NCBI GenBank assembly: GCA_015143295.1
Contig: CM026565.1
Span: 10,352,041 to 10,416,040 of the forward strand
Reading direction: 5' to 3'
DNA: 64,000 bases
From: Tetracentron sinense
Taxonomy: Eukaryota > Streptophyta > Magnoliopsida > Trochodendrales > Trochodendraceae
In this document: positions 9,302 to 20,799 of the stretch, one piece after another
Layout: the number at the start of each line of letters is the position of its first letter
Numbering within the stretch: position 1 is the stretch's first letter
The notes under the pieces: model-generated
What the model was told of the DNA's origin: nothing
Database searches by the model: none
Seen by the model: only the letters and a program-made list of their open reading frames with translations
Position numbers and translations under genes: made by a program

Positions 9302-12300
9302 GTTCGTTGCTCGTAAATGAATGTTTGGCAAGAGTGTTGATAGACACAGGATCCACTCACTCGTTCGTTTCGCCAAGCTTTGCCAAAGGCTTTACGTCCG
9401 AGCCAAGCAAGCTACTTAGGGAGTTGTCCATTTCGACTCCATTGGGAAAATCTATTGAGACAGATAAAGTGTATCCGGATAGTGTTGTACAAGTCATGCA
9501 GCACGAGTTGCCAGTCGACTTGATCCTTCTGGGAATTCAGGATTGGGATTTCGATATCATCCTAGGTATGGATTGGCTCTCAACTCACCATGGACACGTG
9601 GCGTGTTTCGAGAAGGTGGTGCATTTTAAACCCGTGGGGTTAAAGCCGTTTCATTTCAGGGGACTTCAGAGAAGAGACATTGCCCGCTTTGCAGCTCTTA
9701 GTCTCGAGGGTGTAGAAGTGCGAGACTCCACACCCATTCCAGTGGTATGTGAGTATATGGATGTTTTTCCGGAAACCTTGCCGGGATTGCCTCCCGATCG
9801 TGCAATCGAGTTTGCGATTGAGCTAGCTCCAGGCACAGTTCCGATTTCAAGAGCTCCGTATAGGATGGCCCCTATTGAGCTTAAGGAGTTAAAAGAGCAG
9901 TTAGAAGAATTGCAAGGCCTTGGTTTTATCCGGCCAAGTGTTTCACCTTGGGGAGCTCCGGTTCTCTTCGTGAAGAAGAAAGATGGATCAATGCGTCTGT
10001 GCATTGATTACAGGCAATTGAACAAGGTCACGATCAAGAATCGTTATCCATTGCCTCGGATAGACGACTTGTTTGACCAATTGAAGGGTGCGCAGTTTTT
10101 CTCCAAGATTGACCTTCGATCTGGTTATCATCAGTTGAAGATCAAGAAAGAGGACATTCCGAAGACAGCATTCCGAACTCGATACGGTCATTACGAGTTT
10201 TTGGTCATGTCTTTTGGACTGACTAACGCGCCGGCAGCATTCATGGATTTGATGAATCGGGTGTTCAGATCGTCTCTCGATCAATGTGTGATCGTGTTCG
10301 TAGATGATATCCTTGTGTATTCACAGTCACAGGAGGATCACACGAGAGATCTCCGTCTGGTCTTGCAGACACTTCGAGAGCATAGTCTGTATGCTAAGTT
10401 GAGCAAGTGTGAGTTCTGGCTGAACAAGGTGTCTTTTCTTGGACACGTGGTATCTGCTGAAGGTATTTCAGTTGATCCTGCAAAGATTGAAGCGGTGATG
10501 AATTGGGAAAGGCCGAAGAGTGTCACCGAGATTCGTAGTTTCCTCGGGTTGGCAGGATATTACAGAAGGTTTGTGGAAGGATTTTCAAGTTTAGCAGCTC
10601 CGCTTACCTATCTCACACGGAAGAACACGAGGTTCACTTGGAGTGATAAGTGCGAGGCTAGTTTCTTGGAGTTGAAAAAGAAGCTTACTTCGGCTCCTGT
10701 TCTTACAGTTCCATCTGGGAGCGGTGGTTTCGAAGTCTATAGTGATGCTTCACTAGTGGGACTTGGATGTGTTTTGATGCAGCATAAAAAGGTGGTCGCC
10801 TATGCTTCCCGTCAGCTGAAGGAGCATGAGCAGAATTACCCCACACATGACTTAGAGCTCGCTGCAGTCATCTTTGCACTGAAACTTTGGTGTCACTACC
10901 TCTACGGAGAAGAATTCGTGGTGTTCACAGACCACAAGAGCTTGAAGTATCTTTTCCTCCAGAAGGAGTTGAATATGAGGCAGCGTCGTTGGATGGAGTT
11001 CATGAAGGACTACGACTGTTCCATCCAGTACCATCCAGGTAAGGCTAACGTGGTAGCCGATGCTCTTAGCAGAAAACCTTACGGAGTTATGGCTCAATTG
11101 AGAGTGCAAGAGTGGAAGTTATTACATGATATGTGTCATTTGGACACTACTCTCAGGCATGTCACGTATGGGCCGATAATGACCAATGTGGTGGTTAGGC
11201 CACAGATCTTGAGCCAGATCAAGGAGTTACAGAATTCCGATTTTGAGTTGCTTGCTTACCGAGACAAGTCGGTGAGTAACGGCAGTCAGGAGTTCGCTTT
11301 AAATGATGATGGTGCTATCACATTTAAAGGCAGGTTGTGTGTCCCCGCCGACACAGTTTTGAGGGATGAAATTTTGAATGAAGCTCACCGATCAAAGTAT
11401 ACGGTACATCCGGGAGGTACTAAGATGTACCAGAATCTTAAGAAGCACTACTGGTGGCGAAATATGAAGAGGGAAGTCGCTGAGTACGTTGCCAGATGTT
11501 TGATTTGCCAGCAGGTAAAAGCCGAACATCAAAGGCCGGCAGGTCTTTTGCAGTCCCTTCCTATTCCGGAGTGGAAATGGGAGAACATCTCGATGGATTT
11601 CATTGTGGGTTTGCCGCGAACGGCGAAGGGCTCCGATGCTATTTGGGTGATTGTGGACAGGTTGACTAAGTCTGCACATTTTATTCCGTACCGAACTACT
11701 TTCAATGCAAATCAGTTGGTAGCCCTATATGTTAAGGAGGTGGTTCGACTGCACGGTGTGCCAGTTTCTATCGTGTCTGATCGAGATCCTCGGTTTACTT
11801 CCAGGTTTTGGAAAACTTTCCAGGATGCTATGGGTTCTCGTTTAGAATTCAGTACCGCCTTCCATCCTCAGACCGATGGACAAACGGAGAGGGTGAATCA
11901 AGTAGTGGAGGATATGCTCCGAGCTTGTATGCTGGATTTTCAGGGTAGTTGGGAGGAACAGTTGCCGTTGGTTGAGTTTGCCTACAACAATAGCTATCAG
12001 GCAAGCATCCAGATGGCACCTTTTGAAGCTCTGTATGGTCGGAGTTGTCGATCACCGCTATACTGGGATGAAGTTGGTGAGAGGAAGATTCTTGGTCCTG
12101 AGTTGATAGAGCGGACCGCAGAAAGGGTCAAAATTATCCGAGAACGATTGAAAAGTGCTCAGGATAGGCAGAAGAGCTATGCGGATATACGCCGTAGAGA
12201 TTTAGAGTTCCGAGTTGGAGATCGGGTCTTTGTGAAGATTTCGCCGAGTCGGGGAATCATGCGATTCGGGAAGAAGGGGAAGCTCAGTCCAAGATATGTG

Positions 12301-12633
12301 GGACCATTTGAGATCGTCACAAGGGTTGGTGAGGTTGCTTACAGGGTAGCACTACCGCCTCACATGGCAGCGATCCATAATGTATTTCACGTCTCTATGC
12401 TTAGAAAATACATTTCGGATCCGTCTCACGTCATCGCTCTTGATCCTATTGAGATTCGAGAGGATCTTACGTTGGTTGAGCAACCAGTTCAGATTCTGGA
12501 TCATCGAGATCAAGTGTTGCGAACCAAGACTATCCCTTTAGTCCTAGTGAAGTGGCAGCATCATTCCAAGGAAGAGGCTACATGGGAGCGAGAAGCCGAA
12601 GTACGAGAAAAGTACCCCAATTTATTTGTTTAA
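9302..12633 (+). CDS. pol: Tekay chromovirus Pol: protease, reverse transcriptase, RNase H, integrase, chromodomain
   Basis: This is an uninterrupted 1109-codon reading frame. In order it shows an aspartic protease ([11 protein letters not shown], residues about 10-22 counted from 9307), reverse transcriptase with FVDD at residues 331-334, RNase H ([18 protein letters not shown]), the HHCC zinc finger of integrase ([14 protein letters not shown]), the DDE core ([28 protein letters not shown]) and a C-terminal chromodomain ([15 protein letters not shown]). The chromodomain and order place it in the Tekay/Del chromoviruses. All catalytic residues I can check are present, so the copy could be active. 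Translation probably starts from gag through the intron at 9164-9301; the joined protein would be about 1515 residues, normal for the family. Confidence 0.92.
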
Positions 12634-12711
12634 GGCCTTGGCATTCCCTTGTATTTTGCTATAGTTTTACACATGTATGTATCGTCCAAATTTCGGGGAC
12701 GAAATTTTTGT

Positions 12712-12724
12712 AAGGGGGGGAGAA
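12712..12724 (+). other. Polypurine tract of the Tekay chromovirus
   Basis: AAGGGGGGGAGAA directly upstream of the right LTR, the plus-strand priming site. Confidence 0.8.
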
Positions 12725-14590
12725 TGTAGCACCCCGGACTTTTTCATCCTTAATGAATAGCACCTTCATAGCTAATTGGCCGTTTTCATAGTTTTCGTAG
12801 TCTAATTAATAAATAAGGGAGAAATCGGAAATTCCGAAACGTCAGAAATGTTCGTTTTCGAAAGACGGATCCAACGCAAGTTGAATCGTCGAAATCCGAC
12901 GAGCGAGTAAAAAGATATGGTCAAAACAGTCCAGACATAACAGAGCACCGATCGCTCGGTCATTACCTGCGATCGATCGGTCCACTACCGATCGCTCGAT
13001 GGCTGTCGCACGGTTAACTTTTTTGTATGGGGAAAATTCCAGAGAGTGTGTTTTTGACCGATCTCTCGGTCATAACACCGATCGACCGGTAAGCCACCGA
13101 TCGCTCGGTCCATACCACCGATCGATCGGTCATACGCAATTTTTCTTCATTAAGGGTGTTTAAGACTTTAAACACAACCCCTTGCCTATAAATAGGCTGA
13201 GTTCGTGCCTTAGGGTTTCAGAAACCCTCTGTGCCCTATCTTAGGAGATTTTGAGAGAGGGAAGAAGGAGAGGAACTACTTGTTGACCAAGCTTGTGGAA
13301 GATCAAGGTTCTTCCACTTCCCTTGGTGATTCTCAACCAAGAACACAAGGTTATTGCTGGTTCAAGCCTTTGGGAATCAAAGTCCTTGATTTCACCAAGG
13401 TAGATACACTCTACTACAATCTTGCAATCCTACTAGTTACTAGATATGATTCTTATATATGCCCTATCTATATGTATTGATTCTATGTATGAAAAGGTGT
13501 GATTATATACTTGGATGAAGGATTACTATTATGATGCACTCTAAGTGTTTGATAAAATACCTCTAAGGGATTCTATGCTTAAATATGATGATTTCTCTTA
13601 TTAAGTGCATATGCTCGCATGTCTCGCATGAACCGATGGTTTCCATGGATTTCTTAAGGTGCAAACAAAGGTTTTCACGAAAAGACGAATAATGAATGAT
13701 TCTAAGTAACTCTATGATTTCTCTAAGATCGTTTCACAAGCTCTAAGGATCATACCATGCTCACAAGGAAACTCTATGATAATGCTCTAAGATCGTCTCA
13801 CAAGCTCCACGGATCACAATAAAATGCTCTAAGATCTCTAAGGTTATGCTCTATGGAAATGCTCTACGGTATTGCTCTATGCTCTATGCTCTATGTCTCT
13901 ACGGATCACAATGACTCTAAGTAACTCCATGAACTCACAAGAACTCATAAGGCTATGATTATCGATTGACTCACACGGTTACAGTTTTTGTTTCGAATAT
14001 TATCTCACATATGTTTTCACGGTTTCCATACTTTAAGGATTTTACGGATTTCATTCTCCATGTCTCGTATGCTCCATGCCCAACTGCTTTATTGTTATTA
14101 GTTTGTATACACTGAGTATTCCATGCTCAGTCGATATTGTTATGATCGGCAGGTGCTCGGGTTCCATTCGATTTGTGTGGCGACGAACCTTGGGTCGAGG
14201 AAGAGTACCGTGACCCGGAGCCTTCCATGGATCACTATCATGACGATGGTGCTCTAGATAGGAGTCGTGACTTCGATTTCTGTTGATCGACCGACTTAGA
14301 ACTTGTGTCATTTTGTTATGTGAGTGTGGGGTTTGTCCACTCCACTTTTGGGTTTCTCACATATGTATACTTGTTGGTTCTTACTTGAGCCAAGCTATAG
14401 GAGTATTCATTTTGCTTCCGCTATGTTTAGTATTTTATTTTCCGCTGTGCATTGTGTTTCGTTTCCGCTATGTATATGCAGGTACTCTGACAGGTTTCCA
14501 CGTGTGCCTTATGTATCATACTGGAGGTATGATACGGCGGTCACGAGTCAAAGTATCCTTAACTCCTAGGGGGTATTTTGGGTCGTGACA
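12725..14590 (+). repeat. Right LTR of the Tekay chromovirus
   Basis: It begins TGTAGCACCCC and ends GGTCGTGACA, is 1866 bases long and nearly identical to the left LTR. The palindromic array lies at 12947-13133 and the TATA box (TATAAATA) at 13187-13194. The next base, 14591, begins Tat/Ogre pol sequence. Confidence 0.9.
12947..13133. promoter_or_regulatory. Palindromic CG-rich motif array in U3 (right LTR)
   Basis: It has the same arrangement as in the left LTR: ACCGATCGCTCGGT, GCGATCGATCGGTC, ACCGATCGATCGGT and near variants immediately upstream of TATAAATA. Confidence 0.6.
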
Positions 14591-16537
14591 AGTACTCCTG
14601 TCTGAATTCGAAATCAAATTCGTGCCCCAAAAGGCAATGAAAGGGCAAGCCCTTGCTGATTTCCTTGCAGTACATCCGGTTCCTGCGGACTCGCCTGTGG
14701 TCACCGACCTCCCTGATGAAGAAGTTATGCAGGTACAGGTCAAACCAGGCTAAAAGATGTACTTTGATGGAGCTTCAAGAAGCCTTGATAGAATCAAACG
14801 CATCAACCCAAAGGAGAATAAATCAGGTGTTGCTATTGTCTTTGTCACACCAGACAACGCAATCCTACCCTATTCAGTCACCCTAACAGAAGGATGCTCA
14901 AATAATGAAGCTGAATATGAAGCCCCAATAGTAGGTCTTGAATTGGCTCTCGAAATTCTGTTGGATGAACTAACCGTCTATTGGGATTCGAAACCCGTCA
15001 TCAAACAAGTTTGAGGCAAATATGCAGTATGAAGAGTCAGCCTCCTTCCCTATCAAAAGAGAGTGGATCAGCTACTTGCTCAAATTTCAAGAAGCAACCT
15101 CTTCTATGTCCGTAGAGGACTCAACAATCAAGCCGATGCTTTGGCCGGTCTTGCAACATCCCTAACTCTGCCAACAGACAGGATGCTGACTATCATAGTA
15201 GGGGAAAGAAGAACTCTCAACCCCCTTCCAGAGATAGATCTCCTAGAAACAGTTTGTTCTGTGATAATCAAATAAAAAGACGAAGACTGGCGACAGCCCT
15301 TCATCGATTATCTCCAACATGGTCGATTGCCTGGATGCCGTGCCAAACGCGTTGAAGTCCGTCGACGGGTCACAAAATTTGTGATGTCGGAAAAAACCTT
15401 ATATAAAAGGTCCTTGGATGGTATCTTAATGAGATGCCTCTCAGCAAATGAAATAGATCAAGCCATGGAAGAAACTGATGTCAGGATCTGTGGTGCTCAC
15501 CAAGCTGGGCTCAAGCTACAAATGCAGCTGAAAAGATTAGGCTATTACTAGCCTACAATGATCACTGATTGTCTCAACTATGCAAGAAAATGCAAAGTTT
15601 ATCAGCTTCATGCTGATTTTATACATCGGGCTCCCAAGCCTCTCCACATGACAACATGTTCATGGCTATTCATGGCATGGGAATGGATGTCATAGGACTA
15701 TTCACCCCACCATCATCTGCTAAGGCATCAATACATCCTAGCTGCAAAAGACTACTTCTCAAAATGGGCCGAAGTCGTTGCTCTCAAAGAGGTCAAACAC
15801 CATGCAATGGCAGACTTCATACGAACCAACATCATATATCAGTTCAGGATTCTAGAAAGCATCATCACGGATAACAGGCAACCATTTCGAAGTACCCCTA
15901 TACACAAGTTGTATGTCAAATTTGGTATCTGAGAAAACCATTCCACCCGATACTGTGCAACCGTGAATGGTCTCGCAAAGCCTTCAACAAGACTTTGGGC
16001 AAAATCCTTAAGAAAGTTGTGGATAAAAGCAAACGGGACTAGCACGAACACCTACTCAAAGCCCTCTGGGCATACAGAACTACTCATCGGACTCCGACAC
16101 AGGTCACGCTATATTCCCTGGTCTTTGACGGTGAAGCAGTTCTCCCCCTTGAAATGCAAATTCCCTCTCTACGGGTGGCAATTCAGCAATCTATCATAAA
16201 AGAAGACTCAGCTAAAGTTTGTCTTACAGAGCTCAATACTCTTGATGAATGTTGTCTCCAAGCCCAACAGAGTTCAGAGATGTATAGACAATGGCTAACT
16301 AATGCCTTCAACAAAAAAATAAAACTAAGGTATTTCAAAACAGGAGATTTGGTCTTAATGGTCAGGACTCTAATCATCGTCACTCGTCGAACCAAGGGGA
16401 AGCTCGAACCAAAATGGGAAGGGTTATATGTCATCGAGAAAGTATATTCTAACGGAGCATACCTGTTGACTTTAATGGATGGAGAGCGAATTATCCCTCC
16501 AACTAATGCAAGATTCCTCAAGCGATACTACTCCTAG
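14591..16537 (+). pseudogene. Tat/Ogre Pol fragment: second RNase H and integrase, decayed
   Basis: Successive frames give a Tat/Ogre signature: FEIKFVPQKAMKGQALADFL, then the additional archaeal-type RNase H (MYFDGASR, CSNNEAEYEA, WDSKPVIKQV), then an integrase zinc finger (CGAHQAG, CLNYARKCKVYQ), a scrambled catalytic core, and a C-terminal domain (FKTGDLVLMVR, GKLEPKWEGLYVIEKVYS) ending FLKRYYS at 16537. Several stops and frameshifts break it. The upstream gag-RT part is absent because the Tekay block was inserted at 14590. The orientation is opposite to the left-hand Tat element, so the two are probably separate copies. Confidence 0.75.
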
Positions 16538-17304
16538 GAATTGGAATGCTCGCTAGACCAAAACTTTAAAAGACGGTCTAGGTAAAATTTAGAGCACAAA
16601 ATGACTCGCTAAGTTGAAAACCCTAAGAGGCAGCTTAGGCAAAAATTAGAGTCATGCTCGCTAAGTCGAAAACCCTAAGGGGTGGCTTAGGCAAAAATTA
16701 GAATGACAATGACTCACTAAGTTGAAAACCCTAAGGGGTGGCTTAGACAAAAAAATTGAGTCAAAACAAAAAGTCTGCTAGACCAAAACTTCAAGAAGAA
16801 GGTCTAGGCAAAAATGAGGGCAACAAATAGCTCGCTAGACTAACATTCCAAGAGTCAGTCTAGGCAAAAATTAAAGCTATTTGACAGGCTCCTGAATACG
16901 AGCTAAAAAGCTTCACGGTGCTTCAAAAGTCTCCAGAATACCAGACCAAAGTCCAAACCTTCCTAGGTATGAATGGAAACTATCTATTCGCTATCAAAAT
17001 ACGAATCAAAGCTTCAAAAGCTCCCCAAATACAAGGCTGAAGTCAAAACCTTCCTAGGTATGAACGAAAACTACATATTCGCTCTCAAAATGCGAATCCA
17101 AACGCCCCTTCTGAACTACGTTTGACTTGATCCTATCATGGGTACGTAAGCAGCCTGAGAATATTAACTTGGGTTCAGTCAGTTCTTCTAAAAGAACACC
17201 ATCCCCCTGGGATATAAAATCATTGTTATTACCCCTCAATATGGGTGAAATAAAGAAAACTGCTATCTGATGCACGAAGAGGAAACTACAATTCTAAGGA
17301 AGGA

Positions 17305-17385
17305 CTTTTCACCATCAGAAGCATATCTGCTGATTACAATGGACGGACAACAGAGTATCTCCCCTGACTAATGTAAGATTCTCAA
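17305..17385 (+). pseudogene. Duplicated remnant of the integrase C-terminus
   Basis: The piece reads EAYLLITMDG in one frame and aligns to GAYLLTLMDG at 16456-16486, followed by the same transition into the repeat array. It shows that the roughly 0.8-0.86 kb duplication took in the very end of pol as well as the repeats. Confidence 0.55.
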
Positions 17386-18062
17386 AGCCCGCTAGACCAA
17401 AATCTCAAAAGATGGTCTAGGAAAAAATTAGGGCACCAAAATACCCGCTAAGTTAAAAATCTGAAATGACGGCTTAGGCAAAAGTTAGGGTAATATGGCT
17501 CGCTAAGTTGAAAATCTGAAAGGACGGCTTAGATAAAAAATGAGTCAAAAGAAAAGCCCGCTAGACCAAAACTTTAAGAAGAAGGTCTAGGCAAAGTTAG
17601 GGCAACAAAAAGCTCGCTAAACTAACACTTCAAGAGTTGGTTTAGGCAAAAATTAGAGTAATTTGACAGGTTCCTGAATACAAGCTAAAAAGATTCATCA
17701 TTCTTCAAAGGCTTGCCCCTAAATTACAAGTCTAAACCTTCCTAGGTATGAATGGAAACTACCTACTTGTTCTCAAATTACAAGTCTAAACCTTCCTAGG
17801 TATGAACGGAAACTACCTACTTGTTCTCAAATTATAAGTCTAAACCTTCCTAGATACAAACGGAAACTATCTACTCGTAAATTACGAGTCTAAAATCGCC
17901 CCTATTGGAACTACGTTTGGCTTGATCCTATCATGGGTACGTAGGCAGCCTAAAAATGGGTTCAACCTATTCTTTTAAAAGAACACCAATTCCTCAAAAT
18001 ATAAAGGGAAAATCATCAACAAGAAAAAAAAGGAATACAAGACGCAAAATAAAATAAAGTCT

Positions 18063-18068
18063 TTTATT
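18063..18068 (-). terminator. Candidate polyadenylation signal for the antisense ORF
   Basis: AATAAA on the minus strand, about 245 bases past the stop of the antisense ORF at 18313, followed by T-rich sequence. The signal is common by chance in AT-rich DNA. Confidence 0.3.
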
Positions 18069-18312
18069 CATGGGTAACAAAATGAGGGAACTCTACATAA
18101 ATTACAGAACTCACACGAGTTAAACAAGCAGTATCTTGAGAATATGTTATCAGCTCTAACAAGCTACTGAATTAAACAAGTAGTATCTTGAGAATATGTT
18201 ATCGGCCCCAACAAGCTCTTGGATCTGACAAATACGGCCTTGAATATAAGGTCTGAGGCCTGGATGCCGTATTGATGGATGTTATTCAGAATAGAATTTC
18301 TCTCACGTCCGA

Positions 18313-18861
18313 CTACTTTACCATCATCTTTGGTGCTGATCCATCTCCAAGGGAGGATTCTAGCCCATCAATAGCAGCAGAGGTGACATCTGGAATCAGA
18401 GCCTGGAATTGTCTCTTAGTGTTGCCAACTGCGGCAAGCTGCAAAGCTGAATAAGCAATACCTTGAAAAGCAGGCCCCTCCACATCAGTGAGGAGGTTGT
18501 TCAGCAGTATCAAGCAACCCAGGCTAGCTTCATCAAGATCGATGGATAGAATACAACATATTCCCTTTAGCGCATGCTTAAGCTCACCGTCAAGAACATC
18601 TAAATTTTTAAGAGGTTCCAAGATATCGAGTTTGTCTTTATGGCATTTTATTATTAAACTAATGATAATGTTATAAGAAAATATTAAAGCATTGCTCATT
18701 TCTATCTGCTTTGCCAAGTCACGCAGCTCGACAACTTCAGTCTTATCAATGATAAGATCCTTTGTAGTCTTAAAAAAACGAATGAAGATAAACCCGACTT
18801 CATTGATCTTCGATTGGTCAGGGACATTCCATCTCAAAGCATGTTGTGATGAAAGATTCAT
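18313..18861 (-). CDS. Hypothetical protein, antisense ORF in the Tat/Ogre 3' region
   Basis: The 182-residue frame starts at ATG 18861 ([15 protein letters not shown]), one base downstream of a strong 3' splice-site sequence on the same strand (T-rich tract then GCAG, AG at 18864-18863). The ORF track ATG at 18882 lies inside that tract, so I prefer 18861. The protein is mostly helical and leucine/isoleucine-rich, with no signal peptide and no motif I recognise. It lies antisense between pol and the 3' LTR. Extra ORFs, some antisense, are known there in Tat-lineage elements, so it may be one of these or a captured host exon. A 182-codon open frame in such decayed surroundings is unusual. Confidence 0.5.
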   Translation of the reverse strand: MNLSSQHALRWNVPDQSKINEVGFIFIRFFKTTKDLIIDKTEVVELRDLAKQIEMSNALIFSYNIIISLIIKCHKDKLDILEPLKNLDVLDGELKHALKGICCILSIDLDEASLGCLILLNNLLTDVEGPAFQGIAYSALQLAAVGNTKRQFQALIPDVTSAAIDGLESSLGDGSAPKMMVK

Positions 18862-18862
18862 T

Positions 18863-18885
18863 CTGCAAAAGAAAAAAAGCATGAA
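18863..18885 (-). other. Candidate 3' splice site upstream of the antisense ORF
   Basis: On the minus strand a pyrimidine-rich run (TTTTTTTCTTTTGCAG) ends in AG one base before the ATG of the antisense ORF. A possible donor (AAG/GTATGTTT) occurs near 19400 in the minus-strand frame 19247-19558, but the phases do not join, so that exon would have to be untranslated. Confidence 0.35.
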
Positions 18886-18899
18886 GTCAGTAAGGGTAC

Positions 18900-20390
18900 A
18901 TATATATATAGATCATTTACTGATTAAAAAATTATCATCACATTTCATGGATAAACCTTTTTGGACTTAACCAAAATTGGAAAAGTCCAAGTCTGTGGAT
19001 AAACTTTTGGATTCAACCAAAATTTGGAAAAATTCCAAAGTCTGTAGACAAACTTTTGGACTTAACCAAAATTTGGAAAAGTCCAAGTCCGCGGATAAAA
19101 TGTCTGCGGGCAATAATTAATGCCAGTAGGTATTGCACCCGCGGACATTAAATTAAAATCTGCGGACAAAAGTCCATGGATGAATTCAGTCCGCAGATAA
19201 GTCTGCAAACAGAAGGTTATCTTTTAGATGACCCTTCAAGTTTTCCTCATCGGAAAACCTTAAAACTCCGGTCAATGTCACCCGAAAACTGATCAAAATG
19301 TCCATAGAGACATTCTGAAGCTTTTGGATGAGGAAAGTCCTCATCCCCTTTCTCTGAAGAGCCAAGAAAGGGTTTCTTCCTTGAAGATTGGATCAAACAT
19401 ACCTTAAAAAGGGATGATCGAAGCAAAGAAGAAGGAAATTCTTCTTTGAAAAGAGAAGAGAGCTCTGGAAAAGAACCAGAGTTCTCTTTGATTCTGGAGA
19501 AGGAGAAGGCAAAATGCCTTCTCCAAAGGCTAAGGGTCCTTTCCCAGATGGCAACCATTATTTGACCGCCATATGGTAGGGAATCCTTAATAAAAAGGAC
19601 TCTCTGCCTGCTTTGAGGGATCCCAAGATAGAGATCCTCTCTTTCTCTAATGAGAAAGTGCCATATAGCAGCCTATCCGAAAGGGGAAGTTATCTCTTCC
19701 CTTTTCTGGAAAGATAAGAATCTTTTCCCTTTTTAGGGGAAAGTTTGAATTCTCCCAGGTTTCCTAGAAAAGGAAACCAATTTTGGAATCCTTCAAAAAG
19801 GACTTCCATCCTTGTGGTTTCTCTAAGATAAGAGAAACTAGCTGTCAATGGACAGATGACCCTCTCTAAGGAGAGTTGGCCTCTTTTGATTTTCTAAAAA
19901 TAGGAAGTCAAAGGAGAGTCCAAAGAGGACTCTCCAAAATATATAAAAGAGGGAGTTTCTCACAAGAGACTCCCAATGCAAAAATATCCACGCACGTACA
20001 AGGGAAGAAACAAAAAGCTTTCTTTTTTTTTTGCAGGAACAACAGCACCCAATGAGGAAGAAGAAGGATCTCCCCATATGGAGAATACTAAGTGAACCCT
20101 CAATATGACTAACTCTCTTTCTTTTCTTTCTTTTTTAATGCTAAAACCTCTATGAGGTATCTTGTAATGCCTACATGGGATCTGGGCAACCCCATTGAAT
20201 AAATAAAATATTTTATTCAAAATATTTGGTTCTTTTTTAATCATTCTTCTTAATCAGATGTACTTCCCCAATTAGGGAAGGTAATTAACAGTCTGAGTTT
20301 ACTCAGATTGGAAGGATAGTCCCCCACAACAAACAATAAACTCCATACAACAATGGAGGAAATTTGATAAGAAAAGAACAATTTATGCGC
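18900..20390 (+). repeat. Probable 3' LTR of the plus-strand Tat/Ogre element
   Basis: Repeated words (GGACTTAACCAAAATTTGGAAAAGTCCAAGTC, about 18960-19100) open the segment. A TATA box (TATATAAAAG, 19939-19948) is followed by a leader-like stretch and an AATAAA-rich end near 20205. Neither LTR border could be fixed, and there is no second copy in the window to compare. Frames at 19247-19558 and 19838-20244 show no known domain. Confidence 0.4.
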
Positions 20391-20759
20391 TAACACATGT
20401 ATACAGGTTTTAGTTTCTATTACAGTCGTTAGTTCATGTTGTCACTTGGAAGGTTGTGTACTAAAGAAGAAATTTTAGGTTCACCTTTTAGCGTACCTAT
20501 TATGCTCTTGCAGGATGGTTTGAAGTATAAGTCACGATACCAAAGTCTTATAACTTCTAGGTAGGATTTTAGGTTGTGACATAGAACATCAGAAGCATAT
20601 GATAAGGGAGTCGATAAATTTATCGAGTTTGTAAAATTAAAATCATGTACTGTCTCAGGTGGAATATTATGTCCATGCACCAAATGTATAAATTTAAAAA
20701 CCTAGACTGTAATTGAAGGAATCATCTATGTATACATGGTATTGAAGGTATAAAATTAA
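20391..20759. other. Unassigned AT-rich sequence
   Basis: I see no domain, terminal repeat or RNA gene here. It may be 5' non-coding sequence of the CACTA remnant that follows. The frame 20429-20683 on the minus strand matches nothing I know. Confidence 0.3.
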
Positions 20760-20799
20760 CATGGTTCTGGCATGGCGAAAAATCTTGTTCATTGTCTTT

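Larger units (their letters stand above)
5732..14590 (+). mobile_element. Tekay/Del chromovirus, complete LTR-internal-LTR copy
   Basis: Two LTRs of 1849 and 1866 bases (TGTAGCACC to CGCGACA/CGTGACA) flank an internal region with a tRNA-iMet primer site, an open gag-pro-RT-RNase H-integrase-chromodomain reading frame and a polypurine tract. The LTRs differ by only a few substitutions and one short indel, so the copy is young. The left LTR is directly preceded by another internal 3' end, so a normal target-site duplication cannot be checked. The right LTR abuts Tat/Ogre pol at 14591, so the block was inserted in that element. Confidence 0.9.
16538..18250 (+). repeat. Tandem-repeat 3' region of the Tat/Ogre element
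   Basis: Units of about 50-70 bases alternate around GCTCGCTAAGTTGAAAACC ... GGCTTAGGCAAAAATTAGAG and GCTAGACCAAAACTT ... GGTCTAGGCAAAAA, followed by units with CCTTCCTAGGTATGAA. The block appears twice, at about 16541-17250 and 17380-18000. Both copies end in CTTGATCCTATCATGGGTACGTA. Repeat arrays between pol and the 3' LTR are known for Ogre/Tat elements. Confidence 0.7.
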
